Shown piece after piece: positions 6,666 to 12,715 of a stretch of DNA of 16,212 nucleotides (positions within the stretch are counted from its first letter, which is position 1; every line of letters begins with the position of its first letter). The notes under the pieces are model-generated. The model was not told the DNA's origin. It did no database searches and saw only the letters and a list, made by a program, of their open reading frames with translations. A program made the translations under genes and the position numbers. Origin of the DNA: an uncultured Eubacteriales bacterium (GTDB lineage Bacteria; Bacillota; Clostridia; Oscillospirales; Oscillospiraceae); NCBI GenBank assembly GCA_934597725.1, contig CAKTSK010000038.1, forward strand, positions 1 through 16,212. Direction: 5' to 3'.

Positions 6666-7202
6666 TCAGCCTTTGGCCAGCCAGCGCTGGATGGGGGCCA
6701 GGGTGTCGAAGTCGATGAGATTCAGCGCCTTGCCATAGCTGTCCAGAATTTGCTGGCTGTCGGCGCTCCGTTCCTCCGGGGGCTTGCGCCGCAGGGCCGC
6801 GCACAGCCCCTTCATCATCAGCCGGTGCTTCAGGCTCAGCTTGGCGTAGTCGATGGCCCCTTGCAGATGGACATGGGTGGCCCGCACGAAGACGCCCGGG
6901 GAGAGCTCCTTGGACAGGGATTCCCGGATGTGCATCAGGTTTCCCTCGTCGGCGGGGTCGGCCAGCCCGACGGTGGCCACCAGCAGGCGGAAGGGGTGGT
7001 CGGTGGGCAGGCGGCGGGCGGTTTTTGCCAGCCCCGTGGTCTTGCCTGCATAGAGGCTGCCGATGAAAACCACCGTGTCGAAGGGGCCAAAGTCCCGCAC
7101 CTCCTCCCAGGAGACGGCGGGCAGACCGGTCCGCTCCTCCAGGGCCTGGGCGTACTGCTGGGCAGCGCCGTAGCGGCTGCCGTAGAGAATGATACCGTTC
7201 AT
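6666..7202 (-). CDS. Flavodoxin-domain protein
   Basis: This 178-aa protein starts with a flavodoxin fold. The first strand and phosphate-binding loop are IILYGSRYGAAQQYA (residues 4-18), followed by DFGPFDTVVFIGSLYAGK, which corresponds to the second FMN-contacting region. The second half contains an LDSYGKAL helix. It resembles small flavodoxin_5-type proteins, the group that includes menaquinone-dependent protoporphyrinogen oxidase HemG, but the match is at fold level and the substrate is unknown. The start is ATG 7202, 7 bases after AAGGAGG; an in-frame start 46 codons upstream gives a low-complexity, non-family extension. It is transcribed away from rluA and ends before the 6603-6643 hairpin. 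A weak extended -10 (TGATACACT) lies at 7364-7356 on the minus strand. Confidence 0.8.
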   Translation of the reverse strand: MNGIILYGSRYGAAQQYAQALEERTGLPAVSWEEVRDFGPFDTVVFIGSLYAGKTTGLAKTARRLPTDHPFRLLVATVGLADPADEGNLMHIRESLSKELSPGVFVRATHVHLQGAIDYAKLSLKHRLMMKGLCAALRRKPPEERSADSQQILDSYGKALNLIDFDTLAPIQRWLAKG

Positions 7203-7416
7203 GGGATATCCTCCTTTTCTTGGGCCAGGGCCATGGGCGCTGGGGGAAGGCGCGGTCCTGGCGGTGTGATCGAAATGCGCTCGAATGCTCTGAGCCAGCG
7301 GGCAAACGCGCGGGTATTTTCCCTGTGGGACACCTGTCATCAGGAAATCAAGTTTAGTGTATCACAAAAGCAGGGGCAAGGAAAGAGAAATCCTGGGGAA
7401 AGAAAGGGGGAACGCC

Positions 7417-8328
7417 ATGCGGCGTTTGACGGAAACGATTGCGCCCGGGCAGGAGGGGGCTGCGGTGCAGACCATTCTGCGCCAAGAGCTGGGCCTGTCC
7501 GCCGCCGGGGTGCGCCGGGCCAAAAGCAGACCGGACGGGATTTTATTGGATGGCGTCCCGGTGTTTACGAACCAACGGGTGCGGGCGGGGCAGGTCCTCT
7601 CTGTGGTGGTGGGGGATCAGGGCGGCAGCGACCAGATCGCCCCGGTCCCCGGCCCCCTGGCCATCGTGTATGAGGATGAGGACCTGGTGATCGTGGACAA
7701 AGCGGGCGGGGTGCCGGTCCACCCCAGCCAGGGCCACCATGGAGACACGCTGGCAAACTTTCTTCTGGCCTACTACGCCGCCCAGGGCCTGGTGGCGGCG
7801 TTCCACCCGGTCAACCGCCTGGACCGGGGGACCTCCGGCCTGATGGCCGTGGCAAAACACGCCCACGCCCACGAAAAACTCCAGGAGCAGCTGCAAAACG
7901 GCCAGCTCCGGCGGACCTATCTGGCGGTGTGCGAAGGGGTCCCCGTCCCCCGGCGGGGGTGTGTGGACGAACCCATTGCCCGGGTGCCGGGGGAGGTCCT
8001 CCGGCGGCAGGTCTGCCCCCAGGGGGCGGCGGCCCGGACCCACTATGAGGTGCTGCGGACGGGCTGCGGACGGGCCTTGGTCCGCCTGACCTTGGAGACC
8101 GGCAGGACCCACCAGATCCGGGTCCACCTGTCCCATCTGGGCTGTCCGCTGACGGGGGATTTTCTCTACGGGCAGGAGATCCCCGCCCTGCCCCAGCGGT
8201 TTGCTCTGCATTCCGCCGCCCTCCGGCTGCGCCAGCCGGTGACCGGGCAGGCGATGGCCTTTTCTTCGCCCCTGCCTCCGTTGCTGGAGGCGTTGTTGAC
8301 CAATAGAAAGAATAGGAGAAGTTTATGA
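7417..8328 (+). CDS. RluA-family RNA pseudouridine synthase
   Basis: This 303-aa enzyme converts specific uridines in rRNA or tRNA to pseudouridine. An S4-like N-terminal region (about residues 1-75, ending with the strand RVRAGQVLSVVV) precedes the catalytic domain. That domain holds the motif VNRLDRGTSGL with catalytic D136, the preceding VDKAGGVPVHPS block (about 93-104), and the C-terminal ETGRTHQIRVHLSHLGCPLTGD motif. Whether it acts as RluD, RluC or another member cannot be settled from sequence. The start is ATG 7417, 6 bases after AAAGGGGG; an upstream in-frame start (7357) lacks a ribosome site. It is first in a three-gene chain, and its TGA overlaps the mutY ATG. Confidence 0.9.
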   Translation: MRRLTETIAPGQEGAAVQTILRQELGLSAAGVRRAKSRPDGILLDGVPVFTNQRVRAGQVLSVVVGDQGGSDQIAPVPGPLAIVYEDEDLVIVDKAGGVPVHPSQGHHGDTLANFLLAYYAAQGLVAAFHPVNRLDRGTSGLMAVAKHAHAHEKLQEQLQNGQLRRTYLAVCEGVPVPRRGCVDEPIARVPGEVLRRQVCPQGAAARTHYEVLRTGCGRALVRLTLETGRTHQIRVHLSHLGCPLTGDFLYGQEIPALPQRFALHSAALRLRQPVTGQAMAFSSPLPPLLEALLTNRKNRRSL

Positions 8329-9365
8329 CAGAACCGTTGTCGATGCTGCCCATCCCCCTGCTCCAATGGTATCAGGAGAACGCCAGGGACCTGCCCTGGC
8401 GGCGGGAACCGACGCCCTATCGGGTGTGGGTGTCGGAGATCATGCTTCAGCAGACCCGCGTCGGAGCTGTGCTGGGATATTTTGCCCGGTTTATGGCGGC
8501 CCTCCCCACCGTGCAGGATTTGGCGGCCGTCCCGGAGGATGCGCTGATGAAACTCTGGCAGGGATTGGGGTATTACAGCCGGGCCAGGAACCTGCAAAAA
8601 GCCGCCCGGCAGATCGTGGAAGACCATGGGGGCGTGTTTCCCACGGATTACAAAGACATTCGCGCCCTGGCCGGGGTGGGGGACTATACGGCAGCAGCCA
8701 TATCCTCCATCTGCTTCGGCCAGCCGGTGCCTGCCGTGGACGGCAACTTGCTGCGGGTCGCCGCCCGGGTCATGGGGGATGCCACGGACATTACCACCAC
8801 CCAAGGCAAGCGGCATTTTACCGCCGCCTTGCAGGAGGTCATCCCACTGGACGTGCCCGGGCAGTTCAACCAGGCCATGATGGACCTGGGCGCCACGGTC
8901 TGCCTGCCCAACGGCGCGCCCCAGTGCGCGCGGTGTCCGGCGGCGGACTTCTGCCGGGCCAACGCCCAGGACCGCACCAGGGAACTGCCCGTTCGCCCCG
9001 CCAAAAAGCCCCGGCGGGTGGAGGAACGGGAGGTCTTTCTCCTCTTCCATGAGGGGAGAGTGGCCCTGCGCCGCCGGCCGGCCAAGGGTTTGTTGGCGGG
9101 GCTGTGGGAGTATCCCAACGAACTGGCCCCGGCGGAGGAGGCCCGGACCCGCTGGGGCCTGCCAGGAGAGGGGACCTTTGCCGGCACCGGCAAGCACATC
9201 TTCACCCATGTGGAGTGGCGGCTGACTGCCCGGCGCTGGGACCTGTCTGTCCCTGCCCTGCCCGAGGGCTGGGTGTGGGCGGACCGAAGGGCGCTGGAAC
9301 GGGACTATCCCATTCCCAGCGCCTTTGCCTCGGTACAGCAGGCGGTGGAGGAGGGGTTGGCATGA
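8325..9365 (+). CDS. mutY: A/G-specific adenine DNA glycosylase MutY
   Basis: MutY removes adenine mispaired with 8-oxoguanine. The 346-aa product has the catalytic E38 in VSEIMLQQT, a helix-hairpin-helix LAGVGDYTAAAI (115-126) and the catalytic aspartate D139 in VPAVDGNL. It also has a [4Fe-4S] site, C193, C201, C204 and C210, in which the first two cysteines are 7 residues apart rather than the textbook 6. A C-terminal NUDIX-like domain (about 230-346) contains HIFTHVEW, corresponding to the FSH loop that senses 8-oxoguanine. ATG 8325 overlaps the previous stop (ATGA) with AGGAG just upstream. The same overlap joins it to the next gene, so the three genes are translationally coupled. Confidence 0.94.
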   Translation: MTEPLSMLPIPLLQWYQENARDLPWRREPTPYRVWVSEIMLQQTRVGAVLGYFARFMAALPTVQDLAAVPEDALMKLWQGLGYYSRARNLQKAARQIVEDHGGVFPTDYKDIRALAGVGDYTAAAISSICFGQPVPAVDGNLLRVAARVMGDATDITTTQGKRHFTAALQEVIPLDVPGQFNQAMMDLGATVCLPNGAPQCARCPAADFCRANAQDRTRELPVRPAKKPRRVEEREVFLLFHEGRVALRRRPAKGLLAGLWEYPNELAPAEEARTRWGLPGEGTFAGTGKHIFTHVEWRLTARRWDLSVPALPEGWVWADRRALERDYPIPSAFASVQQAVEEGLA

Positions 9366-10261
9366 CGAAGCGCTCCTACGACCCGACCCACTGCACCCTC
9401 TGCCCCCGCCGGTGCGGCGGGGACCGCACCCGAGCGGGGGGACGGTGCCGGATGCCCGAGGAACCGGTGGTGGCCCGGGCGGCCCTGCACCACTGGGAGG
9501 AGCCGCCCCTGTCCGGCACCCGGGGCGCGGGGACGGTGTTCTTCTCCGGCTGTTCGCTGGGGTGCGTGTTTTGTCAGAATGAGGCCATCAGCCAGAAGGA
9601 TTTCGGGCGGGCGATCTCGGTCCGGCGGCTGCGGGAAATTTTTTGGGAACTGATCGACGCAGGCGCACATAACATTGACCTGGTCAACCCCACCCACTAT
9701 GCCCATGTGGTGGCCCAGGCCCTGGAAGAACCGCTGCCGGTGCCGGTGGTGTGGAACAGCGGGGGCTATGACCGGGTGGAGACCTTGCAGGCCCTGGAAG
9801 GGAAGATCCAGATCTATCTGCCGGACTTCAAGTATCCCGATGCCCAGGGAGCGGCGGACTATGCCGGGGCGGCAGACTACCCGGCAGTGGCCCGGGCGGC
9901 CATCCGGGAGATGGTGCGCCAGACCGGCCCCTACCAGTTGGACGAGCATGGCCTGCTGCGCCGGGGCGTGATCCTGCGGCATCTGCTCCTGCCCGGGCGG
10001 CTGGCCCAGGCCAAACAGGTGATGGACTGGGCAGCGGAGACCTTTCCGCCCCACACCCTGCTGTTTTCTCTCATGAGCCAGTACACGCCCTGGGGCCGGG
10101 CGGCGGACCTGCCGCCTCTGGACCGCCGTCTGCGGAAAAGCGAGGTGCGCGGGGCCATGGCTTATCTGGAAAACCTTCCTCTGGATGGGTTCACCCAGGG
10201 AGAAGAAGCCGCCAGCGCGGACTATATCCCGTCCTTTGACTTGACGGGCGTGGAAGCGTGA
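9362..10261 (+). CDS. PflX-type radical SAM protein (pyruvate formate-lyase activase homolog)
   Basis: This 299-aa radical SAM protein has the [4Fe-4S]/SAM motif C64-X3-C68-X2-C71 (SGCSLGCVFCQN). A cysteine-rich N-terminus comes first (C11, C14, C18, C29 in CTLCPRRC...GRC) and could hold a second cluster or zinc. Later blocks are DLVNPTHY, PVVWNSGGYD, IYLPDFKY and RHLLLPG, as in the PflX group (COG1313) of uncharacterised PFL-activase homologs. No glycyl radical enzyme partner is in the window, so its target is unknown. ATG 9362 overlaps the mutY stop. Upstream in-frame sequence back to 9104 is a shadow of mutY. The TGA is followed at once by an in-frame TAA. Confidence 0.88.
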   Translation: MTKRSYDPTHCTLCPRRCGGDRTRAGGRCRMPEEPVVARAALHHWEEPPLSGTRGAGTVFFSGCSLGCVFCQNEAISQKDFGRAISVRRLREIFWELIDAGAHNIDLVNPTHYAHVVAQALEEPLPVPVVWNSGGYDRVETLQALEGKIQIYLPDFKYPDAQGAADYAGAADYPAVARAAIREMVRQTGPYQLDEHGLLRRGVILRHLLLPGRLAQAKQVMDWAAETFPPHTLLFSLMSQYTPWGRAADLPPLDRRLRKSEVRGAMAYLENLPLDGFTQGEEAASADYIPSFDLTGVEA

Positions 10262-10296
10262 TAAAAAAACGCGCGCAGTTTCTTTTGCTGCCAGAG

Positions 10297-10326
10297 GTAT
10301 AAGACCTTCCCGGTCGGGTAAGAATA
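10297..10326 (+). promoter_or_regulatory. Candidate sigma-F promoter for the SpoIIQ-like gene
   Basis: GTATA (10297-10301) fits the sigma-F -35 consensus GYATA. After 15 bases, GGTAAGAATA (10317-10326) matches the -10 consensus GGNNANAHTR at every fixed position. Transcription would begin near 10333, about 60 bases before the start codon. The consensus used is that of B. subtilis sigma-F, whose gene set includes spoIIQ. Confidence 0.62.
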
Positions 10327-10395
10327 GAGACCGAAGACAAGCTTCCTTGCGGAAAGCTTTCGAGAATCTACCGACTGCACAGGGAGGGTTTCGTG

Positions 10396-11142
10396 ATGAA
10401 ACAAAGACCGACGCGACCGCACAAGCTGGGCGAGTTTATGGAGGGCAAGGGCTATTACATAGTCCTGTTCCTCTGCATCGCTGCCATTGGAATTTCGGGC
10501 TATTTTTTGTTCCGCGGGCTGTTTGCCCAGCCGGAGGGATTTGGCGAGACGTCCACCGCCGCCGTCAGCGGCCAGGCGAAGCTGGACCGGGAGACAGGGG
10601 AGAGCGCCCCGCCTGACACCCCCTCCCCGACAACACCCACCGAGAAGCCGGCACAGCAGGAGAAGGCCCCAACGGAACCGCCTGCTGCCCCGGCCCAGGA
10701 AACGCCGGACGTTCCGCCGGAGGAGGCTGCGGAATCTTCCGCCTACGTCTGGCCGGTAGAGGGGAGCATCGACCGGGACTTCAGCCTGGAGGTCTTTGCC
10801 TATGACGCCACCATGGGGGACTGGCGGACCCACGACGGCCTGGACATCGCCGCGCCCTTGGGCACCCCGGTGGCCTCCTGCGCCAAGGGGACCGTCAAAG
10901 ACGTCAGCCACGACGACATGATGGGCATGACCGTGACCATCGACCACGGCAAGGGCATGGAGAGCCTCTATGCCAACCTGGCAGAGACCGTAGAGGTCCA
11001 GCCCGGCGCGGCAGTGGAACCCGGCACGGTCATCGGCACCGTGGGGACCAGCGCCACCGCCGAGAGCGCCGGCCCCAGCCACCTGCACTTTGCGCTGCGG
11101 GAGTATGGGGTGCTGATCGATCCCATGAACTACCTGCACTGA
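10396..11142 (+). CDS. spoIIQ: Membrane-anchored M23/LytM protein, probable SpoIIQ
   Basis: This 248-aa protein has a short cytoplasmic head, one membrane segment (about residues 20-42), a linker rich in Pro, Glu and Thr (about 70-115) and a C-terminal LytM (M23) domain (about 117-247). The zinc ligands are complete: HxxxD at H146/D150 (THDGLD) and HxH at H229/H231 (SHLHFAL). In sporulating Clostridia this architecture matches SpoIIQ. SpoIIQ is made in the forespore, binds SpoIIIAH across the intermembrane space and supports engulfment. B. subtilis SpoIIQ lacks a complete catalytic motif, whereas clostridial forms can keep it, as here. A sigma-F-like promoter upstream supports the call; a general cell-wall endopeptidase is the alternative. 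ATG 10396 is 7 bases after AGGGAGGG; a GTG three bases earlier is too close. Confidence 0.78.
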   Translation: MKQRPTRPHKLGEFMEGKGYYIVLFLCIAAIGISGYFLFRGLFAQPEGFGETSTAAVSGQAKLDRETGESAPPDTPSPTTPTEKPAQQEKAPTEPPAAPAQETPDVPPEEAAESSAYVWPVEGSIDRDFSLEVFAYDATMGDWRTHDGLDIAAPLGTPVASCAKGTVKDVSHDDMMGMTVTIDHGKGMESLYANLAETVEVQPGAAVEPGTVIGTVGTSATAESAGPSHLHFALREYGVLIDPMNYLH

Positions 11143-11156
11143 AACAAACGAACCAA

Positions 11157-11205
11157 ACAGCACGGCGCTGCCGCAGTCTGTCAGGCTGCGGCAGCGCCGT
11201 GCTGT
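11157..11205. terminator. 20-bp hairpin between convergent spoIIQ-like and AraC genes
   Basis: Arms 11157-11176 and 11186-11205 pair perfectly over 20 bp around a 9-base loop. On the minus strand the hairpin is followed by a T-rich stretch (TTGGTTCGTTTGTTTC), and on the + strand only by GTCGTTGCGG. It probably ends the AraC transcript efficiently and the + strand transcript less classically. Confidence 0.75.
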
Positions 11206-11218
11206 CGTTGCGGGCGGC

Positions 11219-12235
11219 TCAATCGGGGGCATCCCATTCCTTTTGCCGGTCCGGGGAAGCTTGCCCTCGATGTTGGCGGCGGTACTCCGTGGGCAGGAGC
11301 CGATAGCGCTCCCGGAAAACGGTGGAAAATTTGCTCTGGTTTTCATAGCCTACCTGTTGGGCGATCTCTCCCACGCTCCGGTCGGTCTCCCGGAGCAGGC
11401 GCGCGGCCTCCTCCATCCGGTGGCGCTTCATGTGGGCGGCGATGGGCTGGCCGTAGACCCCTTTGAAGACCGCTTTCAGGGTGGAGGCGTTCAGGTGATA
11501 TTCCCGGGCCAGGGCTTCAATGGTGATCCGCTGGTCGGGATGGGCCATGAGACGGTCGTGGATGATGCGGACGGTCTCCACCTGCTGGGCGGGATATTGC
11601 GGCGCGTTTCCCGCCGGCAGGTTCAGCCGGGGCAGGGTGAGCAGCAGCTCCTGGACCTTCAAGGTATAATACGGCAGGCGAAGGGGGGCGGGGAGATCGT
11701 ACAGGGGCAGGAAGATCGCCTCCAGCGCCGGTTGGGCGGGAAAGACCACCGGCTTGCCTTGGGGACAAAAGTCGGCCAGCAGCCGGTGCGGGGAAACCCC
11801 TGCCTGGGCCAGGACCGGCGGGAGATGGTCTGCCAGCCGGGCCGGGTCCAGAGAGAGGGAGAACCCCTCATAATAGTCCAGGGGAAAGCGCAGGGTGGAG
11901 TGGGCGCAGCAGTCTCTGGGATGCAGGGCCAGGTCTCCCGGCCCTAGATAGAGGGCGGTCTGCATCTGCCAGCCCACCCGGCCCCGGCGGCAATGGGTCA
12001 GCTCCAGGGCGGAGCCGTGGGACGGGTGATGATGGGGCAGGGACGTTCCCTCAAAGTACAGGTGGGAGAAGAGGACCCCGGGAAAGAGCTGGGCGTATTC
12101 CAGCCGGCCCTGCCCTGTCCCCGGGGGGAGGGGCTGCCAGCGGGTCCCCGGCTGGGTCAGAGAGCAGATCCGGAGCTGGTCCCGGGGCATGGCGTTTCCT
12201 TCTTCCGGGGGGATTTGTGTCCGAGCGGCAGACAT
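11219..12235 (-). CDS. AraC-family transcriptional regulator
   Basis: This 338-aa regulator has an N-terminal sensing region (about 1-230) with an early HHHPSHGSALELTHCRRG stretch. The C-terminal AraC/XylS DNA-binding domain (about 230-335) has two helix-turn-helix motifs: ITIEALAREYHLNASTLKAVFK, and then RSVGEIAQQVGYENQSKFSTVF, which contains the family-typical GY.N.S.F..F pattern. The histidine- and cysteine-containing N-terminal part could bind a metal or a small effector, but this is inference. The start is ATG 12235, 7 bases after GGAGG; a longer frame upstream to 12334 would run through the promoter. It is divergent from a metallochaperone and metal ATPase, which suggests that it controls them. 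Confidence 0.88.
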   Translation of the reverse strand: MSAARTQIPPEEGNAMPRDQLRICSLTQPGTRWQPLPPGTGQGRLEYAQLFPGVLFSHLYFEGTSLPHHHPSHGSALELTHCRRGRVGWQMQTALYLGPGDLALHPRDCCAHSTLRFPLDYYEGFSLSLDPARLADHLPPVLAQAGVSPHRLLADFCPQGKPVVFPAQPALEAIFLPLYDLPAPLRLPYYTLKVQELLLTLPRLNLPAGNAPQYPAQQVETVRIIHDRLMAHPDQRITIEALAREYHLNASTLKAVFKGVYGQPIAAHMKRHRMEEAARLLRETDRSVGEIAQQVGYENQSKFSTVFRERYRLLPTEYRRQHRGQASPDRQKEWDAPD

Positions 12236-12269
12236 GGCTGCCCCTCCTTTCCGTGTTCTGATGTCTGTT

Positions 12270-12298
12270 ATTTTAGCATAGCCGGCGGGGCGCGGCAA
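12270..12298 (-). promoter_or_regulatory. Promoter of the AraC-family gene (extended -10)
   Basis: On the minus strand, TTGCCG (12298-12293) is followed by a 17-base spacer and TAAAAT (12275-12270), which is preceded by TGC, an extended -10. Transcription would start near 12263, giving a 28-base leader that includes the AAAGGAGGGG ribosome site. Confidence 0.65.
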
Positions 12299-12309
12299 CT
12301 GCCTTTGCT

Positions 12310-12338
12310 CCGTTTGGAAATCCTTTGCATCCAAACGG
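12310..12338. promoter_or_regulatory. Perfect inverted repeat, candidate operator
   Basis: CCGTTTGGA (12310-12318) is repeated in perfect inverted orientation as TCCAAACGG (12330-12338) with 11 bases between; centre to centre is 20 bases, about two DNA turns. It lies between the outward-facing -35 boxes of the AraC gene (12293-12298) and the metal operon (12359-12364), outside both predicted transcripts. It is therefore better read as a protein-binding site than as an RNA hairpin. Confidence 0.5.
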
Positions 12339-12358
12339 GAGGAGAAGGCAGGGAAGCG

Positions 12359-12386
12359 TTGACTTTTGGAACAAGGATGCTACGAT
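12359..12386 (+). promoter_or_regulatory. Promoter of the HMA chaperone-ATPase operon
   Basis: TTGACT (12359-12364) is followed by a 16-base spacer and TACGAT (12381-12386). The -10 is weak (4 of 6), which would suit a promoter needing an activator. The predicted leader is about 70 bases and contains a small CCGGG/CCCGG hairpin (12426-12438). Confidence 0.5.
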
Positions 12387-12463
12387 GAGACCACAACAGT
12401 TAAACAGCCACGCAAGTGACGAATGCCGGGTCCCCCGGCCAGATGGAAAGGAGAAGATTCCCC

Positions 12464-12682
12464 ATGAAGAAAACCTATCGGATCGACGTAGACTGCGCCA
12501 ACTGCGCCAACAAAATGGAGACCGCCGCCCAGAAGACCCCCGGGGTGAAAGAGGCGGTGGTGAACTTCATGACGCTGAAGATGAATGTCGTGTTTGAGGA
12601 GGGCCAGGACCCGAAAGAGGTTATGGCGGCAGTGCGGAAGAACTGCAAAAAAGTAGAGTCGGACTGCGAGATCTTCCTGTAA
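12464..12682 (+). CDS. Stand-alone heavy-metal-associated (HMA) domain protein
   Basis: This 72-aa cytoplasmic metallochaperone-like protein is a single ferredoxin-like HMA domain. It opens with RIDVDCANCANKME, giving the metal-binding pair C11 and C14, and continues with the typical GVKEAVVNF strand and a second helix. An extra cysteine lies near the end (DCEIFL). The start is ATG 12464, about 10 bases after AAGGAG. The ATPase gene starts 33 bases downstream and lacks its own N-terminal HMA domain, so this protein probably acts in trans as the missing metal-binding domain, delivering or sensing metal. The CANC sequence suits Zn/Cd or Cu, and the partner ATPase favours Zn/Cd. Confidence 0.87.
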   Translation: MKKTYRIDVDCANCANKMETAAQKTPGVKEAVVNFMTLKMNVVFEEGQDPKEVMAAVRKNCKKVESDCEIFL

Positions 12683-12715
12683 GCGGTCCTCATCTCACAG
12701 AGAGAGGGGAAGGAT

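Noticed and set aside
5292..7202. A heme-synthesis cluster formed by hemW and a HemG-like flavodoxin gene
   Set aside because: The flavodoxin-like gene is a separate transcript ended by a hairpin and is only fold-level similar to HemG; no other heme biosynthesis gene is present.
9104..9361. 86-residue N-terminal extension of the PflX-type gene
   Set aside because: It lies inside mutY in another frame; the conserved protein begins at ATG 9362, which overlaps the mutY stop.
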